64,000 nucleotides of DNA from Rhipicephalus microplus (taxonomy: Eukaryota > Arthropoda > Arachnida > Ixodida > Ixodidae). The translations under genes and the position numbers were made by a program. Below are positions 48,401-58,240 of this stretch, piece by piece. The stretch spans positions 281,727,776 to 281,791,775 of the forward strand of contig NC_134710.1 in NCBI RefSeq assembly GCF_043290135.1, given 5' to 3'. Numbering within the stretch: the stretch's first letter is position 1; each line of letters begins with the position of its first letter. Under the pieces are notes generated by a model. The model had not been told where the DNA came from and did no database searches. It worked only from the letters and a program-made list of their open reading frames with translations.

Positions 48401-51400
48401 ATAAAAGCTGTATTGAGGTGACAACGCGGCACCATTGTTGTCCACCGTCGCTGGTGTCCGCATCGATCATCGCACAAAATTAGAAAACTCAGATAAAAAA
48501 CACCAACGACATGTGGTGACATAGTGCAATTCGAAATGGGGTCAAACATTGTGCTTGCCCAGAATTCTCCCGCTGAGCCAGGCCGGAGCATGGGACTCCT
48601 TCGCAAATGTGCCTTAGGCAGGCTTGATGTCGGGAAAGGAATCGCGTTATTATGAGTAATAAAGCGTTTTAGAACAGCAAAGGAACAACCAGACGTCACA
48701 CAATACAAATTGCGTAACGAGTGGATTATCCAATGCTTCATCACATTACAAAAAAATGTTCTTTATCACCTAATAACTGTTGTGCATAGCCACTTCCAGC
48801 GTGATTCTTCATTGTCGTCAGCCATTGAATGCAACACAAAATTGCACACAATTCGTTGGAAGTGCTTAGCGGATACCACACTTCTCTGAAGAATGACGAA
48901 GGGTAACACCGAGAATGCCGGCCAGCCTCACAAACATTCTGATTAATTATTTAAGGCGTGGTGGGTGCCCAGCAAGTGTGCTTCTAGAATTTACCAAAAG
49001 GGTGTTATAAAAGGCTTTGAAAAGCCGCTCTGCATGCTTTCGCAGTGATTGTGCTGCCCGATCCGCACAGGCCTGGCCAATGTTTTTTTCCTATAAGGCT
49101 TACTTTTTTATTATGGTAGTGTTCTTAAATCACGGCTGACGTTTCACATTTAATTCTTTCCGCTCTGTAGTGCATATTTGCACATTATCCTGGTGCCTTT
49201 TTTTTTACTTTCCTTTTGAATTCACAGAGTACCTTGTGATTTGCTGTATATGAACTGTCTCATGATTAACAGCTTTTTATATTTAATTTGTTTACATAAT
49301 TATGCCCTACCCTTCTCAATTGTTTCATATTTGTCTGCTTTAACACCTAATTTATGTTGCCGTCTGTCTATACTGTTATGTTTATATTCGTTCTGTATAC
49401 GTGTGTCAGCGCCCTGACCTAAAAGTTATACTGGATATGTTCGTTTTCTGACACGACGTACAAAGAGAGGTACATTGAGCCTTAGCTGTCCGAAAAAAGA
49501 AAATGTGGCAACTTGAACCTTCAAGACTGTGTATCCTCATTTACCGATAAATGCCTATTTGTTCGCAGGACAGCTTGTCCGTCTACTGACCTCATTCTCT
49601 GTGCTGAAGAACACAAAGCATATAGTCAACATGGATGAAAAAAGCTCGAGCGATATGTCCTTTGATTTTATGAACGGAATGCGTTTCTTAAGCATTGCTT
49701 GGATCATTCTAGGTCATGTTTTCGGAGGCATGACAGACGTTCTATGTAAGTTTTTTTCGTCTTTTTCTCTATAAAAATTGTATCGAAGAAAAAAATATGC
49801 TTCGCGATTTTAGAACGGGTATGTTTCCAGAGCTGCATGGCGAGTGGTTTTGGCTAACTTCAATAGAATGTTCAAAATCTCTCCGTGGAAATGCCAGCCG
49901 ATATTTACTTTTTTTTTGAAAAATGCCGTACAGGCTTGGCAGTTTTGTCATTTATTCTGTATGAAAGTTCATGTTGCAATTGTCAAAGCGCCAATTGCCA
50001 AGATATACAACTCGTTAAATTACATCCAATATAAAGGCAATAGCACAAGGTAGTCTTAAACGCGCGCTAATTCAATTGCTGATTCATCTTAGGCCCCCTA
50101 CTCCCCTCGCAGCCTCCCTGTCTCCCGATCAGTTGCAGTCCTTCAAAAACAGCAGCAGGGACAGGTGTGTAAGGTTTATTGACACCTCCATATTACAGAT
50201 TCTTCCCGTTGCAGAAGCGAAACTTGACCAGCAAGTAAACGAAAACATGAAACAAGTAATTTTTTTTGAAGAACTTATTCTATACAGCAATGTATCGTTA
50301 CGTATAGTACCATCACAAAAGTGACGAAGAGTACACCAAGAGGAAATGGACGTATGTCTTTCTGTGAGCTGCTCTCCCACAGCTGTTATTTGAATTTTAA
50401 TGGTAATTGTTGCGTCGTCCTCGTGTTATGAAGTTTTCAAGCTTCAAAGGCTTCATCTACATTCTATCTGATCTGTCGTTCGATGAAATGCCGTAAAGCG
50501 TTAGATGCAACACTCTTTCCCTCCCACTTTGAAGCATGGCTATAACCCCAAAGGTCCGGAGGTCATCGTTTTCAGCAGCTGCTTCAGACGGTAATCGGTG
50601 CAGAACGGTCAGGGCAGAGTGTTGCTTGTGCTTGTTCTGTTACCAGTTGGGCATCCGGTGACTGTTGCATTGGGCATTGATGAGCCGGGCACAAGCTCTT
50701 CCGAAGCATTCGGTAACTCGGGTTCACTACGCTCATAGTTGCGGTCTGTCTCCAAAAATAACTTTTACAAGTGATCGGCATGAACGTACCGCACACAGCC
50801 TCAGAAAAAAACGAGATACGTTCATAGCGACTTCACACATGTCACGTTTTTGGGAACCGTTTAACAACCTCACCTCGAACTGAGACAGTTTCACTCTCTC
50901 TACTTTGTCTTAAAGCTCACTCCTAACATTTGGTTGCAGCAATTTTAGCCTTGTCCTTAGTTTGCATCGCAGAAAGAGTTTAGCGGGCGTTTTACCCGTG
51001 AATGTAAGGGGTGTTGTATGGTGCGGGAACAAAATTTGTCGATCCCATGTTTTAGCGATTGGTTTTTCTCCTTCACTTCATTACCTAGAAGCTGTTTTAT
51101 ACGTGATTTTTTCGTAGTTTCTTGCTCACTCAGCCGCAAAATTTGATTGTGGGTGGTACGGTGGCGTCAGCGTGTATTTTCACCATTCACTCTTTAAAAA
51201 ATTTCAAATCCTGCTTCAGTGGACTAAGATGTGTTATCGGTAACCACTTCAGCTGGAAGACCACGCGTTAAAAACAGAGAACGTACTAACTCAACGTGCT
51301 TTGTAGTTGTCGTTGAATGTTTATTTTCCCTCAACTCATTTTGAATACGCATCCACAGCGATCTTGAACATGTGCCCTTCCTTACCTGCGAAATTTAAAA

Positions 51401-54400
51401 GCACGCTTTCTCATAGAAATTCACTCAGTCGCCACTGACATAAAGGCGCTGGCAGTGTTGTCGAGAGTACCGACCTACATGTTTCACACTGGCGAACTAC
51501 TTGTTATAGAGCATTATTGATGGCTGGCCATCGGACCACTGAACATGTTTGTTACTGCTTTCACTTTGGTGACACCCAAATGATGTTCATGCAAAAGAGC
51601 TAGAACCTCGGCTTGAAAACTTTAAGGTATAACAATCCTGTTGTTCCGAACAATACAGTCATTATCAGCAAGTACCAACCAACTAACGCAAAATGGTTGT
51701 AGCTCACTCTCATTTTGAATACTTTTTGGCTAATCATCTCATGTTATGTTTCAAACGCTCGTTAGGAGCTTGCCCCGGTCTGTTGCGCATTCAATGTCTT
51801 TGGCTGTAAGTGATAAGTCAGTAAGAGCAGAAAAGTAAAATATTTCTTCACCCAGCTCTTGAGTATCACGTAGCGGCTGGTGGGACAACGCGTCGGCATT
51901 AGCACTCGCTGTCCCCGGTTTAGGCATTATTACGTAGCGATGGTTAGCCAAGAAGATCAACCACTTATGTACTCTCGTGGTAGTCATCGCGCTCCTCTTT
52001 CTTTTTGAGCAGAACAACACTGTCGACCGCGATTACTACTAACATTAGATGGACTGACTCACACATTTTCAGTTATGCAACTTCATGCATTTTAAAGCCT
52101 AATATTGGCATATGCATGTTTCACAATTATCATCGCGAAATGTGCTGACATTTCGTATACGTTATTTTCCAGCGGGAAGAATAAACATGATGTACTTTTT
52201 CGATGATTGGGCTTCTACAATTTTACCAGCGGGCTTCCTGTCGGTGGACACATTTATGTTTCTCAGGTATGATAGCCTTTTCAGAGCAAAATCAATAGTA
52301 ATGTCTGTAATGTAAGCCACATCTCGGCTAATTTTTTATGCTGAAAAGAGCTGCTGCATAATTAAGTACTGTTGGTTGGTGGCTTTGTGGGGTTGAATGT
52401 CCCAAACCACCATATTTATATGAGTGACGCTGTAGTGGACGATTCCGGAAATTTCGAGCACCTGGTGTTTTTTAACGCGCACCAAAATCTGAGCAGACGG
52501 GCCTACAGCATTTTCGTCTCCTTCGAAAACGCAGCCATCTAAGGCGGGATTTGATCCCATGACCTGTGAGTTAGTAGCCGAGTCTTGTAGCCACTAGACC
52601 ACTGCGGCGGGGCTGAATAATTACTGTAAGTTCACCCTCACTCCTCCTAACTTTTTGTTTCTGTCACATTTTCCTCACTTGAATTGAAATATATTGACCT
52701 AGTGAGATAATTTCACCCTTCTCTCAAGTGTAACCGAATTGAAACTTGCTTCTCGTGCGAAATAAGCTCTTCAGAAAGTAAAATTGTGCGGCAAGGTTGC
52801 ACACTTGTTCAGTTTGAGACGTCTCTGGACAAGTGAAGGAGCCTCCAGATGACACACGTATTCTTCTGTAAAGCGGATCCATGTCCGCTCATAGTGCGAC
52901 ACTCTAGCCGATGAAAGCCATAAGAAAATGAGTCGAAACTCGTTAGGCCTTGACATAAGTATAAGCTATGGCTGGCCTTTTTGGCATCGCATAAAAAATA
53001 TGGCCGAAAGATCAGACGTGTATTAAAGAAAACGTGGGGTGAACATGTTACTGTAATCCAAAAAAAAACATAGAAAATTACTACAAAAACGTGAAAGCCC
53101 AAAAACATGAAAGAGTCTGTTCACGAAGTGAGCATAAATAATTAACAAGTGTTGGGCACAGCTCTAACTGAATGCTTCAACGATCACTTCTTGAAAATGA
53201 TGACGTCATCAGATAGCACGGTCAGTGGCACTGATCTTAGCAGATGTAGGCACAGCATGTTTCTCGAACTGGTTTACTACAACGCGATTTATCGTAATTT
53301 CTTAAGCCTAAAAAACAACAATGCTGCTGATGCAAAAGGTGTTCAAATTACACCGAAAAATTTGCAATTGACGTCATCGTAATTCACCTTGAATTTGTGT
53401 TTAATCTTGTACTATAAACTGCCGTTTTGAAGAAAACCAGGGTGTCAGTGATAATTAAAGGTTGCAATTGAATTATCTTGGGGAACTACAGGCCAATTTC
53501 TATTCCGTCTGCTTTTTCTAAAAGTTTAGAAAAGGTGATCTCTGCACGGATCAACAGTTTGTTTTAAGAATAACATTCTTTCTGGCTGTCAGCGTGGCAT
53601 CCACTCGACCAGGTCAAATGAGACGAAGTTGTTATGTCAAAAAGAACTGATAATAGTAACACACACATACATGTACACTAACGTTAGGTATATTTATATA
53701 TCGCCCCGCCGCGGTGGTCTAGTGGCTAAGGTACTCGGCTGCTGACCCGCAGGTCGCGGGATCGAATTCCGGTTGCGGTGGCTGCATTTCTGATGGAGGC
53801 GGAAATTTTGTAGGCCCGTGTGCTCAGATTTGGGTGCACGTTAAAGAACCCCAGGTGGTCGAAATTTCCGTAGCCCTCCACTACGGCGTCTCTCATAATC
53901 ATATGGTGATTTTGGGACGTTAAACCCCACAAATTTATTCAATCAAATAGGTACATAGACTATAGCAAAGCATTCGAATGCTTAAATTATGAAATTTATT
54001 TAGAAAGCTAGGCGACTATGGTATCCGTGGCGTTGCAAACTTATTGTTTTGGTCATACCTTTTTGGGCTGACTGAGCGCGTTGCCATTGAAAATTTTGCT
54101 CCTTATATCGTGAAATAAAGCGCGAGTACCACAGGGTAGCGTATTGGGACCGACAATATTTATGTCTATGTAAAAAATGTCACTCAAATTGTTAAAATTG
54201 CACTCATTGTGCTATAGGTTGACAATACAAGTTTGTTTCTGGCCATGAACTTGGTGATGTGTTGCATAAATCTCGTAGTGTTCTTCCTAATCTGTTGGCA
54301 TGGCTCGTAATAATGCGGTAACAATGAACAGCTCAAATCGAAGGTCACTATTTTTAGGGCTTAAGGTAGGTGGCAGTATTTCAGTGCAAAATTATTGTTG

Positions 54401-56030
54401 GATGGTGCTGCCTTTGATATTCTGTTGAAATGCATAATATTGAACATTACGTTTTCAGAAGTTATGAAATGAACCAACCCATCACGTTGAACTACTTCAA
54501 GTCGCTGTCATCTGCAGCTGGTGTAATCGCGCTGTCCACATTTTTTTTCTTAATAGGGTAAAATTTTTGATAAATTACGCCCTGTTTGAATCGAATCTTG
54601 ACTATTGTGCGCTTGTGTTAGCCACCACCACAAAATGCAACATTCGTGCACTTCTTCAACTTCAAAAACGCGTGTTTCTGCAAATATCAAATGTAGACAA
54701 TTTTATTCTATTGCGCCACTTTTTCAAACACTTGAGATATTACGTGTGACAACTCTCTACGAATACCAACTTCTATGCTCATTTTGTTTCGGCTCCGACA
54801 ATATCAAATCCTTTTTAAATAATACGTCACGGCTTGAATACAAAAATAGCGACTCGCGCATTCGTAGTTACGACCTGTGGTCCGTATCATACAGGCGCAC
54901 AAATTACCTTACGCAATCTCTCAGGCGTAGCCTACCTTTGATGCTAAATAAATTAGAATTGGAGGCGTTTATTCGAAATATTTTGATACGGAAATGATTT
55001 CGAGAATACTTTTGCAAGTATGAAAAGAGGGATAAACAAAACAGTTTTCACACTTTCGTATTTTGTGTTTTTAATGCTTTTCTCCCTCACTGTTTCGATA
55101 AACATGCCATTGTAATATACCATTATGAATCACAGCCATCTTTATACTACTCATTTTCTTTATGTTGTAACTACCACTGTTTTTATGTAGAGTAATTCAT
55201 TAAGACATTTCCTTTTTCTAAATGCATTGGATTTGAGTTTTTATAACTGACGTGTTTGTAAGTATTATTCAAAATGTTCAATTTTTAATTCCATTAAGAA
55301 TTCTGGAGTTAGTTATTTCCTGGATATATCCTGAAAACTTGTATGCGTGCTAATTTTGATGTTACTGCTTCTATGCTGCCAGGCACATTTCAATTGTATG
55401 ATTTGACTTTTCACCTGACGGACTCCTAACAATTTTGTTAGGAAATAAATTTTTTTTATTCTGATTCTGATATGATGGTGCCGTGAACATTAAAATGCTT
55501 ACGAGGGTTAGACTTTACATTTTTCCTGCAGACTGCACACATATCGTCCAAGAGTGTTACTGTTTCCAAATTGGTTTTAGGAACACGAAATAATAGTGGC
55601 TGTATCTCGCGTTATACAGAGCTGTAATGAGAATGTGAAAATTTAAAAGCATACTCTATTTGTACGGTTGCTAGAGACAACGTCGCAAGGGTGAACTTAA
55701 TTGAATTATAAGTGTTCCTGTCGAATTAAACCCCTATTCAACGAGCTTGAAGCCACCTTAACCAACCATTCAAAGTTTGCCTATAATGAACTAAAATATA
55801 GTCATGCAGAACAATTAGTGTAAATGCTTCAGCTGAAAAGACAATTAGACATACTTAATCGATTCGGCTAGGCCATTTGTAACCGGGTTGCCAAAGCGTC
55901 ACATGAACTCAATTTTCACATTGCATTTATTGTATGATTTCAGTGGCTTTCTTCTAATCAACGCTGTTTTCCATCAGAAAAGAAGTGCTTTCTTCATTGC
56001 ACCCATCGCAGTGATACGTCGATACATCAG
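37427..56030 (+). CDS. NRF-6-like acyltransferase gene (nose resistant to fluoxetine family), exons 1-8, 3' part outside window
   Basis: Eight exons join in frame without a stop: 37427-37718, 40927-41138, 41930-42041, 46102-46186, 46405-46493, 49569-49745, 52173-52266 and 55944-56030. All introns are GT-AG. The product so far is about 382 residues, where the family usually has about 650-750. Order: signal peptide (about 1-28); extracellular NRF domain with six cysteines (77, 123, 142, 189, 194, 218); first membrane helix (about 234-256); a cytosolic loop; then the acyltransferase-3 domain starting with NGMRFLSIAWIILGH, whose His313 is the conserved histidine; and two more hydrophobic segments. 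By family knowledge these are multi-pass membrane proteins thought to transfer acyl groups, and nematode NRF-6 affects uptake of drugs and yolk lipids. The substrate here is unknown. The remaining helices should lie to the right of position 64000. Confidence 0.93.
37719..38336 (+). other. NRF-6-like intron 1, 5' part
   Basis: Intron 1 runs 37719-40926. This first part has no recognised repeat apart from a TG/TGTGTG-rich stretch at 38140-38170. Confidence 0.7.
38337..38544 (-). mobile_element. tRNA-derived SINE, old diverged copy in intron 1
   Basis: The minus-strand body words GGGGGTTTCATGTCC, AGAGACGCTGTAGTGGAAGG and GTGATTTGAATCCGTGAC are followed by CCGCGGCGG at the head end. Many substitutions mark it as old. 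Confidence 0.75.
38545..39693. other. Intron 1, middle part
   Basis: It contains an 18-C run at 38673-38690. Frames of 69-104 codons on both strands have no recognised domain. Confidence 0.55.
39694..39927 (-). mobile_element. tRNA-derived SINE, full length, perfect target-site duplication, intron 1
   Basis: It is a complete minus-strand copy with A box TGGTCTAGTGG and B box GGTTCGAATCCC. It is bounded by the 13-base direct repeat AGCAAAGCCCTTT (39681-39693 and 39928-39940). With the 26145 copy it is among the least changed here. Confidence 0.96.
40927..41138 (+). CDS. NRF-6-like gene exon 2 (NRF domain)
   Basis: The acceptor is CGGCCAG at 40926 after a CT-rich tract. The first two bases complete codon 98. 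Residues 98-168 include 'IDASGKYPTGFLHGT' and then DLGSFDECVAT with Cys123 and KAHYCMVQIRL with Cys142, both invariant words of the NRF domain. The donor GTGAAC at 41139 ends the exon in phase 0 after HKR. This is weaker than the other donors, but it is the one that joins exon 3 to give a continuous HKR-VSKFLSYW helix. Reading through adds 30 residues of non-family sequence before a stop at 41226. Confidence 0.88.
41139..41929 (+). other. NRF-6-like intron 2
   Basis: This 791-base intron has no SINE. It holds an exon-like stretch at about 41611-41710 with a good acceptor (CTTTATTGTTTTAG). Inserting it after exon 2 would bring a stop (AAT TTA TGA), so it is not part of this transcript as modelled. 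Confidence 0.75.
41930..42041 (+). CDS. NRF-6-like gene exon 3 (NRF domain)
   Basis: The acceptor is ATTCACAG at 41929 and the donor GTAAGT at 42042. Residues 169-205 contain GARLGICIIDQCSEQDIEAI, with Cys189 and Cys194 in the family's L.IC.PD.CS..DI pattern. The exon starts in phase 0 and ends one base into codon 206. Confidence 0.93.
42042..42742. other. Intron 3, first part
   Basis: It is AT-rich with no recognised element. Intron 3 as a whole runs 42042-46101. Confidence 0.6.
42743..42875 (+). mobile_element. tRNA-derived SINE, head half only, intron 3
   Basis: A box (TGGTCTATTGG) and B box (GGTACCAAATCCC), then the GGAGGCGGAAATGCTCC body start and GCCCGTGTGCTTTGAT. Homology then stops, so the 3' half is absent. 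Confidence 0.8.
43138..43358 (+). mobile_element. tRNA-derived SINE, near full length, intron 3
   Basis: It starts in the head at GTTACTCGG and has the B box GGATCAAATCCC, the complete body and the tail GGGGCGTTAAACCTCACATA. It has the same orientation as the partial copy 260 bases upstream. Confidence 0.87.
43494..43566 (-). repeat. tRNA-like sequence in intron 3
   Basis: On the minus strand it starts GTGGCTCACTGCATGGCTAACG (A-box-like) and has a stem ACTCAC..GTGAG around the anticodon position. It ends with a B-box-like CGTTTGATTC. The stems are imperfect. It is probably the head of a dispersed tRNA-derived repeat and not a working tRNA. Confidence 0.4.
43567..44663. other. Intron 3, GC-variable part, nothing recognised
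   Basis: A GC-rich block at about 43660-43960 (with a 10-G run at about 43765) gives a 132-codon Cys-rich frame of no recognised family. Confidence 0.45.
44670..44885 (-). other. Exon-like open frame antisense within intron 3
   Basis: On the minus strand an open frame runs from a pyrimidine-rich tract ending TTCTTATTTAAG (acceptor-like, 44886) to a strong donor, GTAAGT, starting at 44669. It encodes about 72 residues including 'YEPVNTYPRGGFINGARF' and then 'LQKQFGTPSYALIVDLLLQ'. The composition is protein-like, with no microsatellite or LINE signature. The family is not recognised. A TSPN/laminin-G-like strand pattern was considered but is weak. No partner exon was found nearby. Confidence 0.3.
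45331..45436. repeat. (GT)n dinucleotide repeat
   Basis: About 53 GT units with scattered C and TT interruptions lie in intron 3. The Cys-Val and Thr-His frames are artefacts. Confidence 0.97.
45437..46101. other. Intron 3, last part
   Basis: No recognised element. It ends in the pyrimidine-rich TTGTTGCGCTTTATTTTGCAG acceptor of exon 4. Confidence 0.65.
46102..46186 (+). CDS. NRF-6-like gene exon 4 (end of NRF domain)
   Basis: The acceptor is TTTTGCAG and the donor GTAAGT (46187). Residues 206-233 carry an N-glycosylation site (NVTV, Asn212), the last NRF cysteine (SDCVNG, Cys218) and PPMSSTQAGI, the conserved approach to the first membrane helix. It starts in phase 1 and ends in phase 2. 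Confidence 0.93.
46405..46493 (+). CDS. NRF-6-like gene exon 5 (first transmembrane helix)
   Basis: The acceptor ATTATTTTCAG precedes 46405, and the donor GTAAGA starts at 46494. Residues 234-263 form one hydrophobic helix (CLLACIGAMMFLSSCF) followed by HFYLWLRDHPADE, a charged stop. The preceding intron is only 218 bases. Confidence 0.93.
46494..49568 (+). other. NRF-6-like intron 5, with a GC-rich block
   Basis: Most is AT-rich and featureless. At about 47180-47640 the composition turns GC-rich and CpG-rich, with a 132-codon + frame and a 72-codon - frame. No domain is recognised and there is no good pair of splice sites, so a dispersed repeat is the simplest reading. A similar 89-116-codon pair at 48214-48744 is also unassigned. 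Confidence 0.5.
49569..49745 (+). CDS. NRF-6-like gene exon 6 (start of acyltransferase-3 domain)
   Basis: The acceptor is TTGTTCGCAG and the donor GTAAGT (49746). Residues 264-322 begin with a cytosolic loop (LLTSFSVLKNTKHI) and reach FMNGMRFLSIAWIILGHVFGG. The NG-(I/M)-R-X-L-(A/S) and W(I/V)(I/V)LGH words are the hallmark of the family, and His313 is the conserved histidine of acyltransferase-3 proteins. It is intact here, consistent with a working gene. Confidence 0.95.
49746..50954. other. Intron 6, first part
   Basis: No recognised element. Several 60-83-codon frames on both strands look like chance. Confidence 0.5.
50955..52020 (-). mobile_element. Degenerate Ty3/Gypsy fragment (RNase H end and integrase) in intron 6
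   Basis: On the minus strand the frame 51751-52020 carries 'TRVHKWLIFLANHRYVI' and 'KPGTASANADALSHQPL', the end of a Gypsy RNase H domain. Further along, in broken frames, come 'VRWPAINNAL', 'VRQCETCRS' (integrase zinc finger with CX2C) and 'IAVDAYSKWVE' (first catalytic Asp region). The last piece is a basic tail at 50957-51139. Stops are frequent and no LTRs were found. It is a different lineage from the element at 58241 and is inserted antisense to the host gene. Confidence 0.75.
52173..52266 (+). CDS. NRF-6-like gene exon 7
   Basis: The acceptor is ACGTTATTTTCCAG and the donor GTATGA (52267). Residues 323-353 read through FFDDWASTILPAGFLSVDTF to MFL. The F.SVDTF.F(L)SG word, completed by exon 8, is diagnostic of NRF-6-like acyltransferases. 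It ends in phase 2. Confidence 0.94.
52383..52615 (-). mobile_element. tRNA-derived SINE, full length, diverged, intron 7
   Basis: The minus-strand copy runs from GCCCCGCCGCAGTGGTCTAG to the tail GGACATTCAACCCCACA. The B box is GGGATCAAATCCC on its own strand, and the body shows about 15-20% change from the 39694 copy by eye. Confidence 0.88.
53140..55476 (+). mobile_element. CR1-like LINE, inactive, in intron 7, split by a SINE
   Basis: The frame 53149-53382 holds 'YYNAIYRNFLSLKNNNAADA', the CR1-type linker before the RT. Next come 'NYRPISIPSAFSKSLEKVI' (about 53490-53550, RT block) and, after the SINE, YIDYSKAFECLN (RT catalytic block A, about 53955) and RVPQGSVLGP (about 54125). The YADD block is not seen intact. 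At 54567-54997 there is a thumb/C-terminal region 'SNLDYCALVLATTTK'. The 3' end is AATAAATTTTTTTTATTCTGATTCTGAT, a typical short-repeat tail. Stops and frameshifts are frequent. Confidence 0.8.
53703..53941 (+). mobile_element. tRNA-derived SINE inserted into the CR1-like LINE
   Basis: It is a complete copy starting CCCCGCCGCGGTGGTCTAGTG, with B box GGATCGAATTCC and tail GGGACGTTAAACCCCACAAA. The LINE reading GTATATTTATA before it and GGTACATAGACTAT after it look like diverged copies of one target site (LINE residues G-I-F-I-D). The insertion is therefore younger than the LINE. Confidence 0.93.
55944..56030 (+). CDS. NRF-6-like gene exon 8 (last exon in the window)
   Basis: The acceptor TTGTATGATTTCAG precedes 55944, and the donor is GTACGT at 56031. 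The first base completes the AG|T serine codon of the SG in FLSGFLL. Residues 354-382 give SGFLLINAVF and, after a basic stretch, IAPIAVIRRYIR, the family's R-R-Y-(I/L)-R word preceding the next membrane helix. It ends in phase 2. No following exon was found before 64000. Confidence 0.94.
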
Positions 56031-57054
56031 GTACGTTCTATGTCAGTGGTATCCTCTTTACGCTCCATGAAACAGCATTCTCTACAAAGGGTCGAACGCA
56101 ATTTGATTCGTACGCGTAAAGTTTGGAGATGATCAGATTACAAGTTTCAGGAGGTGGTGTTCGCGGCAGCAAGCACCTAATTTTTTTTCTGCATGCACTC
56201 GTTGCCTTATAACTGTTTTTTCCTTACTTTTTAAATATTTGATTGCCGTTTAATGTCTGATTATATTAGAGAATAGTGTGTCTAGTTTCTTTTCAGGCAT
56301 TGGCATTAAAAGCTTTACTATACGTGACACAAACTTCCTGTACTTCATTTGTTTAGAATCCTTAGATGGTGGTAGTATACACAAGTTTTATAGTTCGCAT
56401 GGGAAGTATTTGAATTTATAGAAATGCGCTATTTAATAGTAGCTTATATTAATAGATATCGGTAATTAGTAATCAGCAGCAAGGTAATAGTGGGGAAAAC
56501 AATATAACAAACATTATATATTATACGAACGGTCCACAAAGGATGAAAAATATAGTAAGTTAAATGGTTCCAATCTTATTGCTCTTCTGGTTTAGGTTTC
56601 ATATTGGATGATTTGATGCAGTAAACTCTCCAGACAGTGTTCTCGTATCCGTTGCTAAGGGAAAGTTGAAAAAAAGAATCATGAATAAAAATCGTTCTCG
56701 GGAAGTCAAAGTAAATAGAATTGGTTCTGCTATGCTTTGGAAGGGCACAATACATCGCACTGTCCAAAGAAGACTGGAAACCAGAGGTAAATCAGAGTGA
56801 CGCTTTTCGCCCCCCAAAACACGAGAAAGTCTTTGCCAAACGGAAATCTCGTTCAACAAAACGAATGAGCCATTGGTACTCCCTGTGTCATTTTTTATCC
56901 GCATTGGTACATCAAGTTTCCCTATTTTGCGGTGTTTGTACAGCAGGCGTATTGGTATGTCTAAACTCATAAAACACAAGATGAAGATTGCGAAGTATGG
57001 AGACGCCAACCTTTCTGTACATTCTCATGAGCACCTATTAAAGAACAGGAGGCC
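56031..57054 (+). other. Intron 8, first part
   Basis: No exon continuing the acyltransferase (expected LT.P/LTVP and a new helix) was found. A 136-codon minus-strand frame (56599-57009) has no recognised domain. Confidence 0.55.
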
Positions 57055-57496
57055 ATGAACATTGTGGTAGAGTTTAAACAGAGTAGCAGCGAAAAATAAT
57101 AGACAATTTGTCAGGGAGATAACTAAAGCTGATTTAAATAGATTTCGAAGTTAATCAATAGGCACAAGGCAGCCGACATCAAAAACTATAACATGGAGAG
57201 AACTAAGCAGGCTGTAAAAAGTGTCAGAAGCCTGAAATCGATGAAGGCAAACTTAGGCATAGTCAAAAATGTAATGTATGCATTAAGGGCCAAGGATGGC
57301 AATGTAATAACGAAATGAATGCGATAGTTGAGGTGGTGGAGGAGTTTTACAGAGAGCTGTACGTACAGAAGCCGAAACAACCAGGATGATGCCGTATGAA
57401 TCAATAATAGCCAAGAAGAATTGGACATCCTACAAGTAATTACAGGAGAAGTAAGCAATCCTTTACAGGGAATGCAAAAAGGCAAAGCCCCTAGTG

Positions 57497-57575
57497 AGGA
57501 GGAGGAGGAAGGAACAAAAGGAAGAAGGCAGGGAGGTTAACCAGAAAGATATCTGGTTGGCTACCCCTGGTGAAA
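57497..57575 (+). repeat. Small purine-rich insertion within the RTE-like LINE
   Basis: GAGGAGGAGGAAGGAAC, then GGAGGTTAACCAGAAAGATA and CTGGTTGGCTACCCC, interrupt the LINE frame between the linker and the LLKGGEEIV segment. The words look like a dispersed repeat. GGTTAACCAGA and TCTGGTTGG form an imperfect inverted pair. Confidence 0.4.
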
Positions 57576-57844
57576 ATAGTGTAACAATGAACCTGCTGAA
57601 AGGTGGGGAAGAAATTGTCTCAGAAAAACTGGCCACCTTATATACGAAGTGTCTCTTAGTGGGAAAGGTGCCAAAATCTTGAAACAATGCCAACATACTT
57701 TTAATTCATTATATAGAAATGAGACGTCAAGGACTTGAAAAACTGCAGACGGATTAGCTTACGGTCCGTTCTCTACAAGCTACTTACAAAAATAATAGCT
57801 ACTAGAATTAAGGTGACACTTGAGTTCGATCAACCAAAGACCAC

Positions 57845-57875
57845 GCAGAATTTCGTACAGGGTACGAAATTCTGC
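57845..57875. repeat. Perfect inverted repeat inside the LINE
   Basis: GCAGAATTTCGTAC (57845-57858) and GTACGAAATTCTGC (57862-57875) pair perfectly with a 3-base loop AGG. It sits where the LINE should encode the block just before 'DHI', and replaces part of that block. Confidence 0.92.
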
Positions 57876-58240
57876 ATTAGACCACATTAGAGCATTTTCA
57901 TAATATCAATCGGATAATAGAGAAATGTGCAACAAACAACGAACCCCTATACATAGCTGTCATAGACTGCGAGACGGCGTTTGACTCAGTCGAGACATCA
58001 GCAGTCATGAAGGCAAAACAAAATGAGGGCATCGACAAACCCTACATAAACATACTGGAAGAAATCAACAGTGGATGCACAACCACCATATTTCTTTATA
58101 AAGAAAGTGAAAGCATCACAATAAAAAGGGTGCAAGGCAGAAATACAAAATCTCTCCAATACCATTCACTGCGTGTTCACAGGAAGTTTTTAGTGCCTTA
58201 GATTAAGAAGAGTAAGGGATAAGAGTTAATGGATAAAAAC

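Larger units (their letters stand above)
57055..58240 (+). mobile_element. RTE-like LINE, left part, inactive, in intron 8
   Basis: The translation in three frames follows an RTE-type ORF2. It runs 'KQAVKSVRSLKSMKANLGIV' with 'MYALRAKDGNVIT' (57200-57310) and 'EEFYRELY' (about 57340). Next come 'SEKLATLYTKCLLVGKVPKS' (57620-57680) and 'YIAVIDCETAFDSVE' (about 57950-57990, with an Asp-to-Glu-like change in block A), then 'GIDKPYINILEEINSGCTTT' (58030-58090). It ends 'GIRVNG' at about 58220 and the LTR element starts 20 bases later. The homology resumes at 63576, so this LINE was cut by that insertion. Confidence 0.8.
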
